Shown one piece after another: positions 1-8,984 of a stretch of DNA of 64,000 bases; position 1 is the first letter of the stretch; each line of letters opens with the position of its first letter. Location of the stretch: contig JAIVJV010000001.1 in the NCBI GenBank assembly GCA_020199835.1, forward strand, positions 372,001 through 436,000. The letters are read 5' to 3'. The notes under the pieces are model-generated. The model worked only from the letters and a program-made list of their open reading frames with translations. It had not been told where the DNA came from and did no database searches. The DNA comes from Acidobacteriota bacterium (GTDB lineage Bacteria > Acidobacteriota > Blastocatellia > Pyrinomonadales > Pyrinomonadaceae). A program made the position numbers and the translations under genes.

Positions 1-1
1 C

Positions 2-715
2 AACACACGGCACTTTTTCCAGGACGACACGTTTCTTTCGATCAACGGCAAGATCATCACCGACATCGATCTCAACGCCGCACTCGAAACGCACCGAAAA
101 AGGAACGCGCTTGCGACGCTCGTACTGCTGGAAAACAAACGACGCGAACGTTTCAGCGTGGTGGAAGTCGAACAAGGACGCATCACCGGTTTCGGCGGCA
201 TGCCTGACGTCAACGTTATGCCTGAGGACGGGACCGGACCGGCGCCGTTGATGTTTACCGGCATACAGCTTCTCGAACCACGCATCTTCGACTACATCCC
301 GCGCGGCGTTTTCTCGCACTCCGTAACCGACGTCTACCCGCCGGCGATGGCGAACGGCGAGACCATTGCGGCGCACATCGCCTCCGACACGTGGCGCGAG
401 CTTTCAACCCTCAAGCGTTACCTCGACATCAGCGTTGAGATGCTGAAAGAACAAGGCCAACGCTATGTCGCGGGTTCCGAGTGCAATCTCGCTCCATCCG
501 CCGTAATCGACGACGCAGTCCTGTGGGACAATGTAACCGTCAACGACGGCGCGCAAATCCGCAGATCAGTGTTGGCTGATGATGTACAAATCCCAAACGA
601 CGCCAAGATCGAAAACTGCGTCGTTGTTCCGCGGGCCTTGGTGGACGGCAAAACTCCGCCAGAAAAAGCACTCAAGGGCCAGTTTCAAGGGGAAAACTTT
701 ATCGTGCCCTTGTGA
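2..715 (+). CDS. Sugar-1-phosphate nucleotidyltransferase, MurU-like (5' end outside window)
   Basis: The reading frame is open from the first bases of the window, so the N-terminal nucleotide-binding part is missing. The visible part starts with the core of an NTP-transferase fold (FQDDTFLSINGKIITDID, where the D-x-D-like segment binds metal and sugar). It ends in a string of hexapeptide-like repeats (residues about 160-215 of the visible part) typical of a left-handed beta-helix. The enzyme class joins a sugar-1-phosphate to an NTP, giving an NDP-sugar and pyrophosphate. The next gene is an AmgK-like sugar kinase 36 bp downstream, which suggests the pair activates MurNAc or GlcNAc to UDP-sugar as AmgK/MurU do. 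Classical MurU lacks the beta-helix extension, so mannose-1-phosphate guanylyltransferase-like activity is the alternative. Confidence 0.75.
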   Translation, partial: NTRHFFQDDTFLSINGKIITDIDLNAALETHRKRNALATLVLLENKRRERFSVVEVEQGRITGFGGMPDVNVMPEDGTGPAPLMFTGIQLLEPRIFDYIPRGVFSHSVTDVYPPAMANGETIAAHIASDTWRELSTLKRYLDISVEMLKEQGQRYVAGSECNLAPSAVIDDAVLWDNVTVNDGAQIRRSVLADDVQIPNDAKIENCVVVPRALVDGKTPPEKALKGQFQGENFIVPL

Positions 716-751
716 TACAATCCCGCCGCCACATCAGGTTGATCCGACTAC

Positions 752-1792
752 ATGAGTTCTGCAAAACAGGTGATTTCCAACGCATTTGAGTCTTCCGCAG
801 CAGACCGACTAGCGAGATTCATCACGCAGCAGGGAATAACCAGCGGCGAAGTAGTCCCACTGACTCCGGATGCGTCAACCCGCAAGTATTACCGCATTGG
901 CTGGAAGAAGCGCACCGCTATTGCCGCTGTCTACGCCGAACCGTTCGATCCCGAGTTTCATCCGTACCTTGACGTAACCCGACTCTTTCTTGAAAGCGAT
1001 CTGCCCGTGCCGGAAATCTACGCCGTTGACGGCGCGGCGGGCATCATCGTGCAGGAAGATCTCGGCGATCAGCAGTTGTTCCAGGTTTACGGCAGCGAGA
1101 CGGAAGAGAAGTGCGACGAGTACAAGGAACAGGCAATCGCGCTCATCGCAAACATTCAGAAAGCCACTCAGAAGGCCTACGACATGCATTCGATCGCGAG
1201 CAAGCTGGCGTTTGACGAAGCAAAGCTGTCGTGGGAGCTCGACTTCTTTTTTGAACATTACTTCGGCAGTCTGCGGGCTGAGAAGCTGCGCCACGCTGAG
1301 ACCGCGGAGTTGAAAGCAGAACTCAACGATGTTGCCGCCGAACTCGCCGCAGTGCCGCGCGTGCTTTGTCATCGCGACTACCACGCGGCCAACCTGATGA
1401 TCGACAAAAAGAAGCGCATGCGAATCGTCGATCACCAGGATGCGCGGATGGGTCCGGCGAGTTACGATCTCGTGTCGTTCCTGCTCGATCGCCAACCGTG
1501 TTTACCTTCGCTAGCGGAGTTGCGCGCGTACCGCCTGTACTTCCTCGAAGAACGCAGGCTACAAGGACTCAGCGCGATCGACCCGGACGACTTCGCGCAG
1601 GAGTTTCGCCTGATGACGATCCAACGCGGTTTGAAAGCAACCGGCACGTTCTCTTGCCAAACCGCCGTGTTCGGACGTGCAGCAGCTTACGAACGTTTTA
1701 TTCAACCAACACTTCAGATAGTTTTGCAGGCCGCGGAATGGCTCGACAGATTCCCCACGTTGCGCCGCATGATTAAGGAACGAATTGATTGA
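752..1792 (+). CDS. amgK: AmgK-like anomeric amino-sugar kinase (aminoglycoside phosphotransferase fold)
   Basis: This 346-residue protein has the aminoglycoside phosphotransferase (APH) kinase fold. The catalytic loop HRDYHAAN lies at residues 207-214, and a metal-binding segment [15 protein letters not shown] lies at about 226-240. The HQDA-GP-YDL pattern is the one seen in AmgK, which phosphorylates MurNAc or GlcNAc at the anomeric position, rather than in antibiotic-resistance APHs. It follows a MurU-like nucleotidyltransferase. Its stop codon overlaps the TTG start of asnS, so the three genes are probably cotranscribed. Substrate is inferred from motif and neighbour; a generic sugar kinase is possible. 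Confidence 0.75.
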   Translation: MSSAKQVISNAFESSAADRLARFITQQGITSGEVVPLTPDASTRKYYRIGWKKRTAIAAVYAEPFDPEFHPYLDVTRLFLESDLPVPEIYAVDGAAGIIVQEDLGDQQLFQVYGSETEEKCDEYKEQAIALIANIQKATQKAYDMHSIASKLAFDEAKLSWELDFFFEHYFGSLRAEKLRHAETAELKAELNDVAAELAAVPRVLCHRDYHAANLMIDKKKRMRIVDHQDARMGPASYDLVSFLLDRQPCLPSLAELRAYRLYFLEERRLQGLSAIDPDDFAQEFRLMTIQRGLKATGTFSCQTAVFGRAAAYERFIQPTLQIVLQAAEWLDRFPTLRRMIKERID

Positions 1793-3111
1793 CTTTAAGC
1801 ACCCACACCTATATCAACCAACTCGCACAACACGTCGGCAGTGAAGTAACTTTAAAAGGCTGGCTTTACAACATGCGCTCCAGCGGAAAGATCGCCTTTC
1901 CGCAACTGCGCGATGGCACGGGCGTCGTGCAATGTGTCGTGTTGAAAACCGCCGTCCCGCCCGAAACGTGGGACGCGTTGAAGGCCATGGGCCAGGAGTC
2001 GGCACTCGTTATCAGCGGCACAGTGCGAGCCGACGAACGCGCTCCCGGCGGCTTCGAGATCGACGTGAACAATGCTGAAGTTTTACAGCAGGTTCACGAT
2101 TATCCGATTACGCCGAAGGAACACGGAACCGAGTTTCTGATGGACCACCGCCACTTGTGGCTGCGTTCGCGCCGGCAGCACGCGGTTTTGAAAGTTCGCC
2201 ACACAGTCGTACAGGCCGTAAGAAACTTTCTTGATAACGATGGCTTCACGCTTGCTGATTCTCCGATCTTTACGCCCGCGGCCTGTGAAGGAACGACAAC
2301 GCTGTTTGAAGTTGATTACTTCGAAGGTGAGAAGGCTTATCTGACGCAATCAGGCCAGCTCTACAACGAAGCCACGGCCGCAGCGTTTGGGAAGAGTTAC
2401 TGTTTTGGTCCCACGTTCCGCGCCGAGAAATCCAAGACGCGGCGGCACCTGACTGAGTTCTGGATGGTCGAACCGGAGATGGCTTACGCCACGCTCGAAG
2501 ACGTGATGCAACTTGCGGAGCGATTCCTTTCCTACATCGCTGCGCGCGTGCTCGAGGATCGCTCCGAGGAGTTGAAAGTGCTGGAGCGTGACACGAGCAA
2601 ACTCGAAGCAATCGTGGCGCCGTTTCCGCGTGTGCATTACGACGACGCCGTGAAGATGTTGCTCGAAGGCCATGAAAGGGGCGCGTTGGAAGCGAAATTT
2701 GAGTGGGGCGGGGACTTCGGCGCACCTGACGAGACGTACATCTCGAGCCAGTTCGACAAGCCGGTGATGGTCCATCACTATCCCGCAGCGATCAAAGCGT
2801 TTTACATGGCTCGCGATCAGGAACGTCCGGAACTCGCCCTGGGAGTCGACGTACTCGCGCCGGAAGGTTATGGTGAAGTCATCGGTGGCGGTGAACGTGC
2901 GACGTCGCTCGAGTTTTTGCACGAACAGATCGCCTTGCACCAATTACCGCAGGAAGCATTCGAGTGGTATCTCGATCTTCGACGGTACGGCAGCGTGCCG
3001 CACGGCGGATTCGGCATGGGAATCGAACGCTGCACGGCGTGGATGTGCGGCATCGAACACATTCGCGAGACAATACCGTTTCCACGAATGCTCTACCGCA
3101 TCAGGCCGTAA
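1789..3111 (+). CDS. asnS: Asparagine--tRNA ligase
   Basis: This 440-residue class IIb aminoacyl-tRNA synthetase charges tRNA-Asn with asparagine in the cytoplasm. An N-terminal OB-fold anticodon-binding domain (about 1-115, with [15 protein letters not shown]) is followed by the class II catalytic core. Motif 2 is around [21 protein letters not shown] and motif 3 is [13 protein letters not shown] near the C terminus. Length is normal for the family. The start is a TTG inside the upstream kinase stop (TTGA), so translation is probably coupled. An asparaginyl enzyme means that Asn-tRNA need not be made only by the amidotransferase route. Confidence 0.95.
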   Translation: MTLSTHTYINQLAQHVGSEVTLKGWLYNMRSSGKIAFPQLRDGTGVVQCVVLKTAVPPETWDALKAMGQESALVISGTVRADERAPGGFEIDVNNAEVLQQVHDYPITPKEHGTEFLMDHRHLWLRSRRQHAVLKVRHTVVQAVRNFLDNDGFTLADSPIFTPAACEGTTTLFEVDYFEGEKAYLTQSGQLYNEATAAAFGKSYCFGPTFRAEKSKTRRHLTEFWMVEPEMAYATLEDVMQLAERFLSYIAARVLEDRSEELKVLERDTSKLEAIVAPFPRVHYDDAVKMLLEGHERGALEAKFEWGGDFGAPDETYISSQFDKPVMVHHYPAAIKAFYMARDQERPELALGVDVLAPEGYGEVIGGGERATSLEFLHEQIALHQLPQEAFEWYLDLRRYGSVPHGGFGMGIERCTAWMCGIEHIRETIPFPRMLYRIRP

Positions 3112-3129
3112 ACGTTAGGGAGTTTCAAT

Positions 3130-3876
3130 ATGCAGATCGATCAGGATTCACGCGGACGCGGAAGAGGTTACGAATATGAGGTATTACATCAACCTTCATT
3201 CTCGCTCGCGGTGTTGCAACTTCAGGCTGAGCAGGCGATTCAGGCCGAGTCGGGCGCGATGGTGTCGATGTCGGCTAACGTAGAACTTCAATCGCAGATG
3301 AAGGGCGGGATCTTCGGCGCAATCAAACGCGCGGCAGGTGGCGAGTCGGCATTTATTTCGACGTTCACAGCGCGCGGCGGCCCGGGTGAAGTGACGCTCG
3401 CGCCTGGTGCGCCGGGCGATATCGCGGCGATTGAGCTTAGCGGTCAGCCGTTCTTTGTACAGTCGAGTTCGTATCTTGCCGGCGATTCAAGTTTGACGGT
3501 CGATACGAAGTGGGGCGGCGCTAAGAGTTTCTTCTCGGGTGAAGGATTGTTCGTGCTGCTCGTGCAGGGTCAGGGATTGTTGCTCGTGTCTTCGTTTGGC
3601 GCGATTCATCGAAAGCAATTGCGCCCGGGTGAACGATACGTTGTCGATACCGGTCACCTCGTCGCGTGGGAAGGGTCGATGCAATATACGCTGCGCAAAG
3701 CCGCTTCCGGAATCTTCCGCAGCATGATGAGTGGCGAAGGAATCGTGGCGGAGTTTAGCGGTCCGGGTGAGTTGCTGATTCAAACACGCAATCTCGCGGC
3801 GCTCGCTGGTTTACTCAAACCGTTCTTCCCCGCCCAGGGGGGTGGAGGCGGCGGCGGTTTCAATTTTGGTACCTGA
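3130..3876 (+). CDS. AIM24/TIGR00266 family protein
   Basis: This 248-residue protein belongs to the AIM24 (TIGR00266) family, a beta-rich fold related to the tryptophan RNA-binding attenuator-like barrel. Recognisable family features are the N-terminal VLQLQAEQAIQAESGAMVSM segment, the GGIFGAIKR stretch and the QSSSYLAGDSSL segment. The C terminus ends in a run of glycines followed by FNFGT. No catalytic residues are known for the family and the biochemical role is unresolved. The gene lies 18 bp after asnS and 10 bp before arginase, so it is probably in the same transcript. Confidence 0.8.
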   Translation: MQIDQDSRGRGRGYEYEVLHQPSFSLAVLQLQAEQAIQAESGAMVSMSANVELQSQMKGGIFGAIKRAAGGESAFISTFTARGGPGEVTLAPGAPGDIAAIELSGQPFFVQSSSYLAGDSSLTVDTKWGGAKSFFSGEGLFVLLVQGQGLLLVSSFGAIHRKQLRPGERYVVDTGHLVAWEGSMQYTLRKAASGIFRSMMSGEGIVAEFSGPGELLIQTRNLAALAGLLKPFFPAQGGGGGGGFNFGT

Positions 3877-3886
3877 TTTTTTTGGA

Positions 3887-4810
3887 ATGAGCACGGAAGT
3901 AAAAAAAGCGGTGACGATTCTGGGTGTGCCCTTGGGCTATGGCGCGAGCATGGCCGGCGTCGACATTGGACCGGCAGCGCTTCGCGTCGCGCGTTTGAAC
4001 CAGCGCATCGCGCGTCTCGGTTATTCGGTGCGTGACCTTGGCGACCTGCGACTGGAACGGCCGCAATCAATTCCGGACGACACTGCGAAACTGAAATTCG
4101 TGCGCGAAATCAGTATCGCGTGTGAACTACTTGCCGGCGAAGTTGAAGGGATACTCGGCGCAGGCGAGTTTCCGATCATCGTCGGCGGCGATCACTCGAT
4201 CGCGATCGGATCGTTTGCAGGCGCCGCTGCTTACTTTCGCAGACGCGAACAGAGTCTCGGACTCATCTGGTTTGACGCGCACGCCGACATGAACACGCCC
4301 GACACGACGCCAACAGGCAACATTCACGGGATGCCGCTCGCGGCTTTACTCGGGCGCGGCGCGCCCGAACTCACGCGTGTTGGCGGTTTCTCACCGGCGA
4401 TCCATCCCGCTTTGTGCGCGCACGTGGGCGCGCGCGACGTCGATGCCGGCGAGCGGGAACTGATCAAAAAGCTGGGCGTACGCTTTTTTACAATGCGTGA
4501 GATCGACGAACGCGGGATGAGCGCTTGCATGGACGAAGCGATCGCGATCGCTTCCAAAGGCACTGCCGGGTACGCCGTCACTTTTGACGTTGACGCGCTC
4601 GATCCCGGCGACGCGCCGGGTTCGGGAACTCTCGTTCGCGGTGGACTGACTTATCGCGAGGCGCACCTCGGCATGGAAAAAATCGCCGAAAACGGCGGCA
4701 TGCGTTTGCTGGAAATCGTAGAGATAAATACCGCGCTCGACGTTAATAATAAGACGGCCGAGTTGGGTGTCGAACTCATCCTGTCGGCGTTGGGCAAGAC
4801 AATTCTGTAG
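3887..4810 (+). CDS. rocF: Arginase (ureohydrolase family)
   Basis: This 307-residue ureohydrolase would hydrolyse L-arginine to ornithine and urea with a binuclear manganese centre. Metal-binding motifs are intact: GGDHSIAIGS, then FDAHADMNTPDT, then TFDVDALDPGDAPGSGT. The segment TPTGNIHGMPLAALLG is typical of arginase rather than agmatinase. The ATG at 3887 is preferred over an upstream in-frame GTG at 3842, because that GTG lies inside the preceding gene and would add residues absent from the family. Agmatinase or formimidoylglutamase activity is a less likely alternative. Confidence 0.88.
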   Translation: MSTEVKKAVTILGVPLGYGASMAGVDIGPAALRVARLNQRIARLGYSVRDLGDLRLERPQSIPDDTAKLKFVREISIACELLAGEVEGILGAGEFPIIVGGDHSIAIGSFAGAAAYFRRREQSLGLIWFDAHADMNTPDTTPTGNIHGMPLAALLGRGAPELTRVGGFSPAIHPALCAHVGARDVDAGERELIKKLGVRFFTMREIDERGMSACMDEAIAIASKGTAGYAVTFDVDALDPGDAPGSGTLVRGGLTYREAHLGMEKIAENGGMRLLEIVEINTALDVNNKTAELGVELILSALGKTIL

Positions 4811-4828
4811 AAGGTTGGACCAAGAAGA

Positions 4829-5962
4829 GTGCCTAAAAAGCTTCGCGTCGGAGTGATCTTCGGCGGACGGTCGGGGGAGCACGAAATTTCCATTCGCTCG
4901 GCGCGAGCGATCATTGAAAGTATCGATCGGAAAAAGTTTGACGTGGTTCCGATCGCGATCACGAAGGAAGGGAAGTGGCTGCCTCCAGCGGACTCGGCCC
5001 AACTCCTGCCCGCCGCGGTGCAACCACTGCTCAACTCTTCAGCGACTGCAACCACCGGCGACATCGCCCTGGTTGGCGATCCTTCGCACAAGGGCCTAAT
5101 CTCACTTAAAGGAGATTCTCAACCACTCGTCGCGGAAAAGCTCGACGTCGTTTTTCCCGCCCTTCACGGCACCTACGGCGAAGACGGAACACTTCAAGGA
5201 TTACTTGAGATGGCCGACGTTCCCTACGTCGGTTGCGGCGTGCTTGCTTCGTCGTGCGGCATGGACAAGGTGACGATGAAGTCATTGTTTGTGCAGGCTG
5301 GTCTGCCGATTTGTAAACACGAGTGGTTTCTGCGTTCCCAGTGGCGCGCCGACTCCGCGAAGGTGATCCGCACAGTGAGCCGCGAAATCGGTTTTCCCTG
5401 CTTCGTAAAGCCCGCGAACCTGGGTTCGTCCGTCGGTGTTTCGCGAGCGAAAGATAAAGCATCGCTAACGAAAGCGATCGATCTCGCCGCTGAATACGAC
5501 CGCAAGATCATCGTTGAAGAGGAAGTGGTCGCGCGTGAGATCGAATGTGCGGTACTCGGAAACGATGAACCAAAGGCAAGTTTGCCCGGAGAGTATGTCG
5601 TGTACGACGAGGCGGCGCGCTTTCTGGATTACACGGAGAAGTACACGAGTACCGGGAACGTTAGCTTTGTGGTGCCGGCACCCCTCTCGAAAACAATGAC
5701 CGCGCGCATTCAGAAGATGGCAATCCAGGCGTTTCAGTCGGTGGACGGGGCGGGCCTCGCCCGCGTGGACTTCTTTCTTTCGCGCGACGGTGGAGAATTG
5801 ATTATTAACGAGTTGAATACGATGCCGGGACTGACTGAGGTGTCAGGTTATCCAAAGATGTGGCAGGCTTCGGGGCTGCCGTTCGCGCAGTTGTTGGAAA
5901 CTCTGATCGATCTCGCGTTTGAACGTCATCGCGATAAAGCCCTCACGAAGACGAGCAGGTAA
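4829..5962 (+). CDS. ddl: D-alanine--D-alanine ligase
   Basis: This 377-residue ATP-grasp enzyme joins two D-alanines for the peptidoglycan stem peptide. The N-terminal signature is VGVIFGGRSGEHEISIRSA. The central segment HGTYGEDGTLQGLLE and the ATP-binding FPCFVKPANLGSSVGVSR follow, and the metal-binding INELNTMPGLTEVSGYPKMW lies near the C terminus. It starts with GTG, 18 bp after arginase. It is somewhat longer than the E. coli enzymes and matches the longer VanA-like/DdlA layout. The stop abuts the stop of the convergent VWA gene with no spacer. Confidence 0.95.
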   Translation: MPKKLRVGVIFGGRSGEHEISIRSARAIIESIDRKKFDVVPIAITKEGKWLPPADSAQLLPAAVQPLLNSSATATTGDIALVGDPSHKGLISLKGDSQPLVAEKLDVVFPALHGTYGEDGTLQGLLEMADVPYVGCGVLASSCGMDKVTMKSLFVQAGLPICKHEWFLRSQWRADSAKVIRTVSREIGFPCFVKPANLGSSVGVSRAKDKASLTKAIDLAAEYDRKIIVEEEVVAREIECAVLGNDEPKASLPGEYVVYDEAARFLDYTEKYTSTGNVSFVVPAPLSKTMTARIQKMAIQAFQSVDGAGLARVDFFLSRDGGELIINELNTMPGLTEVSGYPKMWQASGLPFAQLLETLIDLAFERHRDKALTKTSR

Positions 5963-6862
5963 CTACCTCTTCGGCGCGCGATAACCTTTGCGCGTGCGGA
6001 CCACCAGATCCTCGCGATTCAATTCCACTTCCAGCGTACGCCATTTTCCATCGCGTTTCTGATTCACGGGACGATAAGCAATCGTGTATTGCTTGCCGAG
6101 TTCATCCGCGATGCTCGCGAAAGCGTCGCGCATGGCCTGTCCGCCGGGCGTGGCGATGAAGCGACCGCCGGTTTTCTCCGCAAAGCCTCTCAACTGTGGA
6201 GCGCCCTGTCGTCCCGCCGCGCTGCCGACCTGTAGTGGCGCCATATCAACCGCGTAGATACTCGCGCCCACGGCAAGCGCGCTCTCTACCGCTTTCTCGC
6301 TTGTTGCTTTGCTGAACGTGTCCATTCCGTCGGACAGCACCACGATCGCTTTTCGATTCTCAGGTCGATCGGCTAGCGTGCGGGCAGCTTCGACGATGGC
6401 GTCGTTCAGCGTTGTCATTCCTTTCGCGCGAATGGCGTAAGCCAGCGGCGCGAGATCGCGTCCACCCGAGAACTCCTGCACGCGTTCGACCTTCGAGTCG
6501 AAGCTATAGACTGCCGCGACGTCTTCTTCACGCAAACCATCGAGAAACCTGATCGCCGCCGAGCGGGCGAGTGTAAAGCGCGCCTCCATACTGCCCGAAC
6601 TATCAAGCAGCACGACTGCCGCGTACGGCGATTCCTGAAGCGAGAAGCTCGCGACGAGTTCCGGTTTTACTTCAACTCCGTCTTCATACACTTTGAAGTC
6701 TGAAGCCTTGAGTCCTTTGACGTACTGACCCGACTTGTCCGTGACGGTGAGATTCAGCACGACGAGTTCAGTATTCACTCGAACTACATCGTCGTCCTGG
6801 GCCAGCGCAGTGATAGCGGTGATTAACAGCAGCGCGGCGAGTAAAGAAAAACGTGTTTGCAT
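5963..6862 (-). CDS. Secreted VWFA-domain protein (Acidobacteria-type)
   Basis: This 299-residue protein has a signal peptide (MQTRFSLLAALLLITAITALAQ). A short beta-rich region follows (VNLTVTDKSGQYVKGL-like, about 25-85) and then a von Willebrand factor A domain (about 85-270). The metal-ion-dependent adhesion site looks intact: DSSGS at the first strand, TTLND and LSDGMDT. The layout matches the VWFA-related domain family common in Acidobacteriota (TIGR03436). It is presumably exported and involved in protein-protein contacts; the partner is unknown. A second secreted protein is encoded 4 bp upstream on the same strand, suggesting an operon. Confidence 0.85.
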   Translation of the reverse strand: MQTRFSLLAALLLITAITALAQDDDVVRVNTELVVLNLTVTDKSGQYVKGLKASDFKVYEDGVEVKPELVASFSLQESPYAAVVLLDSSGSMEARFTLARSAAIRFLDGLREEDVAAVYSFDSKVERVQEFSGGRDLAPLAYAIRAKGMTTLNDAIVEAARTLADRPENRKAIVVLSDGMDTFSKATSEKAVESALAVGASIYAVDMAPLQVGSAAGRQGAPQLRGFAEKTGGRFIATPGGQAMRDAFASIADELGKQYTIAYRPVNQKRDGKWRTLEVELNREDLVVRTRKGYRAPKR

Positions 6863-6866
6863 GAAG

Positions 6867-7448
6867 CTACGGTCGCGGATCGAAACCGCGCAGCAATCTT
6901 ATGAGCTCAAGTAAAACGTTAGCCGTACTGATCATTGAAGCGGAAATGACCTGGCGTGGAGTGTCGTGCACGGTCTTCGACAACGACTCCGCAGTGTCGG
7001 CGATTTGATGGACGGCGCCGGTGATGTTCGCAGGACGATCGACGATCTTCACTTCTTCCTCTTCGCCGCCTGCCTGGTTCCGGATCTTCTTTGTCAGCTT
7101 TTCGAGCCGCTCGAGCTTCTTCAACGAATCGCGATCGATCGTGGTCTTGTCTTTCAAGCTTGTCTGCAGATGTTTCGCAAGCTCGAGGATTTCATGCGCG
7201 CGATCGAGGTTTTCCTGATGATCTTTTTCGGCGAGTTTGATAGCGCGTTTCGCGCGGATTTCCTCTTCAAAAGTGCCAAGCGAAGGATTGTTTCGATCGG
7301 GAAGCGGGCTCTGTGGACGCGGCGGTCGCGGAGTTGTTTGCGGCTGATTTTGAGCCGCTACCAAGCTCGCGCTGCATACGAGAAGGGCACAAGCGAAAAG
7401 GATGAAGCGAGCGCAGGCGCGCGCTCTGTTTAGCACTATCTTCTTCAT
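6867..7448 (-). CDS. Secreted hypothetical protein with charged helical body
   Basis: I do not recognise this 193-residue protein. It has a signal peptide (about residues 1-32, ending CSASLVAAQ), a proline-rich linker (about 35-50), and a long charged helical segment rich in Lys and Glu (about 58-130, with repeated KLERLEKLTKK-like heptads) that probably forms a coiled coil. A hydrophobic C-terminal helix follows. It lies just upstream of the VWA gene and is likely co-transcribed with it, so both may work in the periplasm. Confidence 0.65.
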   Translation of the reverse strand: MKKIVLNRARACARFILFACALLVCSASLVAAQNQPQTTPRPPRPQSPLPDRNNPSLGTFEEEIRAKRAIKLAEKDHQENLDRAHEILELAKHLQTSLKDKTTIDRDSLKKLERLEKLTKKIRNQAGGEEEEVKIVDRPANITGAVHQIADTAESLSKTVHDTPRQVISASMISTANVLLELIRLLRGFDPRP

Positions 7449-7644
7449 TCGTTTCGTGCTTACTCGCTGCGATCGTCACTTCAGGGTCGCAGCTGCAAAA
7501 GCATGCTAACACTCTGACGACGCATTATCGAGCCACGTTGCACGGCCAAATAATTCAGAGATCACCTTAACCATCGGCACGCCGACCCTTAAAGAAAAAC
7601 CTTCAAAACCTTGGGCAGTTTGTTCAAGCACTTCGTGAATTAGC

Positions 7645-8256
7645 TTAAGGAACGCGGCCGGGATTCTCGGGCGTGTTGAGAAACTCGCCGGGCTTGCCCG
7701 AACGTTTGACGACGACCACCTGTGGCTGCAAGCGCTCCGGTCGACGCCTCTTTCCTTGAGCGGAACTGTAGACGATCACTGATGATTGTGGATCCACTTG
7801 CACACCGGCGAGACGAACCGAAGCAAAATCCTCTACGGGAAATTTCGCGGCATACGCGCCTTCCTCCTGCGGTTGAAGTTGGCCGGGCGAAACAGGCAGC
7901 ACTTGCTGCTCAGCTTTACCGTCTTTGCGCCGCCGAAACTCCAAAGTCACTGAAACATTCGATAGTTGCTGGCTCGAGATGTTCTTCACGACACCGCCAA
8001 CCGTCGTCATGCCTCTCTCGAGTGTTGGTTCGTCGACAGTGACGTGCGCCAGCGCTGGTCCTTTTGGAATCGATTCAACCGGCGGCGGACTCGCGTTCGC
8101 GAGAATCCTCTGCGCGTGATACGTCCGGATGTAACCATACCCGACCAGTACAATTGCAGTGACCGCCACCGCGCAAACGACGGCGAGGAGTTTGCGCCTG
8201 GTGGAGTCGTGTTGTTGGTTAATTGCCTCTTCCGGATGAAATGGGTCGTTGAACAT
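7645..8256 (-). CDS. Membrane-anchored FxLYD-like/DUF2393-type protein
   Basis: This 203-residue protein has a short cytoplasmic N terminus, one membrane segment (about 22-42, LLAVVCAVAVTAIVLVGYGYI) and an extracytoplasmic beta-domain. The segment GMTTVGGVVKNISSQQLSNVSVTLEF resembles FxLYD/DUF2393 beta-sandwich domains, in which a conserved G-V-V-x-N-x-S turn begins the sheet. Function is unknown. The 196 bp between it and the preceding reverse gene hold no gene that I can see. Confidence 0.6.
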   Translation of the reverse strand: MFNDPFHPEEAINQQHDSTRRKLLAVVCAVAVTAIVLVGYGYIRTYHAQRILANASPPPVESIPKGPALAHVTVDEPTLERGMTTVGGVVKNISSQQLSNVSVTLEFRRRKDGKAEQQVLPVSPGQLQPQEEGAYAAKFPVEDFASVRLAGVQVDPQSSVIVYSSAQGKRRRPERLQPQVVVVKRSGKPGEFLNTPENPGRVP

Positions 8257-8279
8257 TCGCTCTTACTTGAAGTGGTTTG

Positions 8280-8927
8280 TTAAGGCTGTGGGAGAGGCCG
8301 CCCGGGAGCGGCTGCGCCGGTTACGGCGACAATGAGGCCATCGAGAAACTGATCTTCAGCGAGTCCGGTGCTTTTCAACGTGGTCCATTCAGCTCCGGTA
8401 GCGCCGTCAGTCCTTCCCTCTACTTTTGTATTCACCGACACATTCGCTGTCGTGCCGTCGATCGGTTGGACCTCAACCGTCAACGTGTAGCGGCCGCGCG
8501 TCCACCCACGCGAGTTCGAAGTTGGAACCTCAGCATAGCGGCTTAGCTCCCCTTCAGAGATCACGGCGCCTTTCGTAAACGTGAACGGCTGGCTGACGAC
8601 AATGCCATCGGCAAACCGCGAAGCGCCTTCATCAACAACCATCTTGCGATCGCGCATCAGGTCCTGCACGGCTTTGATGATCACGTCGCGCCGGCCACTG
8701 AGCCGGTACGGATTGGCGAGGGGCGGTGTCTCGGGAGTACGGCCACGACCAAAGTCCATGCCACGTCCCGCGCCGGTATCGGTTTTGTTGCCATTATTCG
8801 CAGGTTGCCGATCCGTGCCGCTATCTCTAACGCGCTCATTCTGTTTATCTACACCTTTTGCCGCCTGCGCGAGAACGGGCAGTGAAGAAGCCAGCAACAC
8901 TACGAGAATTGTGATTATCCGTGACAT
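8280..8927 (-). CDS. Secreted hypothetical protein
   Basis: This 215-residue protein has a clear signal peptide (MSRIITILVVLLASSLPVLAQ). A low-complexity, Asn/Gly/Arg-rich linker follows (about 22-65), then a folded domain (about 75-210) with alternating beta-type segments such as YTLTVEVQPIDGTTANVSVN. I do not recognise the family. It is 23 bp upstream of the FxLYD-like gene, consistent with a short operon of envelope proteins. Confidence 0.6.
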   Translation of the reverse strand: MSRIITILVVLLASSLPVLAQAAKGVDKQNERVRDSGTDRQPANNGNKTDTGAGRGMDFGRGRTPETPPLANPYRLSGRRDVIIKAVQDLMRDRKMVVDEGASRFADGIVVSQPFTFTKGAVISEGELSRYAEVPTSNSRGWTRGRYTLTVEVQPIDGTTANVSVNTKVEGRTDGATGAEWTTLKSTGLAEDQFLDGLIVAVTGAAAPGRPLPQP

Positions 8928-8984
8928 GTCTACACCCCACTTGACCGACGTGAAAGTTGTTCTCAGGGGACGCGTTGAATAGTA

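Noticed and set aside
875..1495. Long reverse ORF (206 aa) inside the AmgK-like kinase gene
   Set aside because: It lies wholly within a well-supported gene on the other strand and its residue pattern is that of a high-GC shadow frame.
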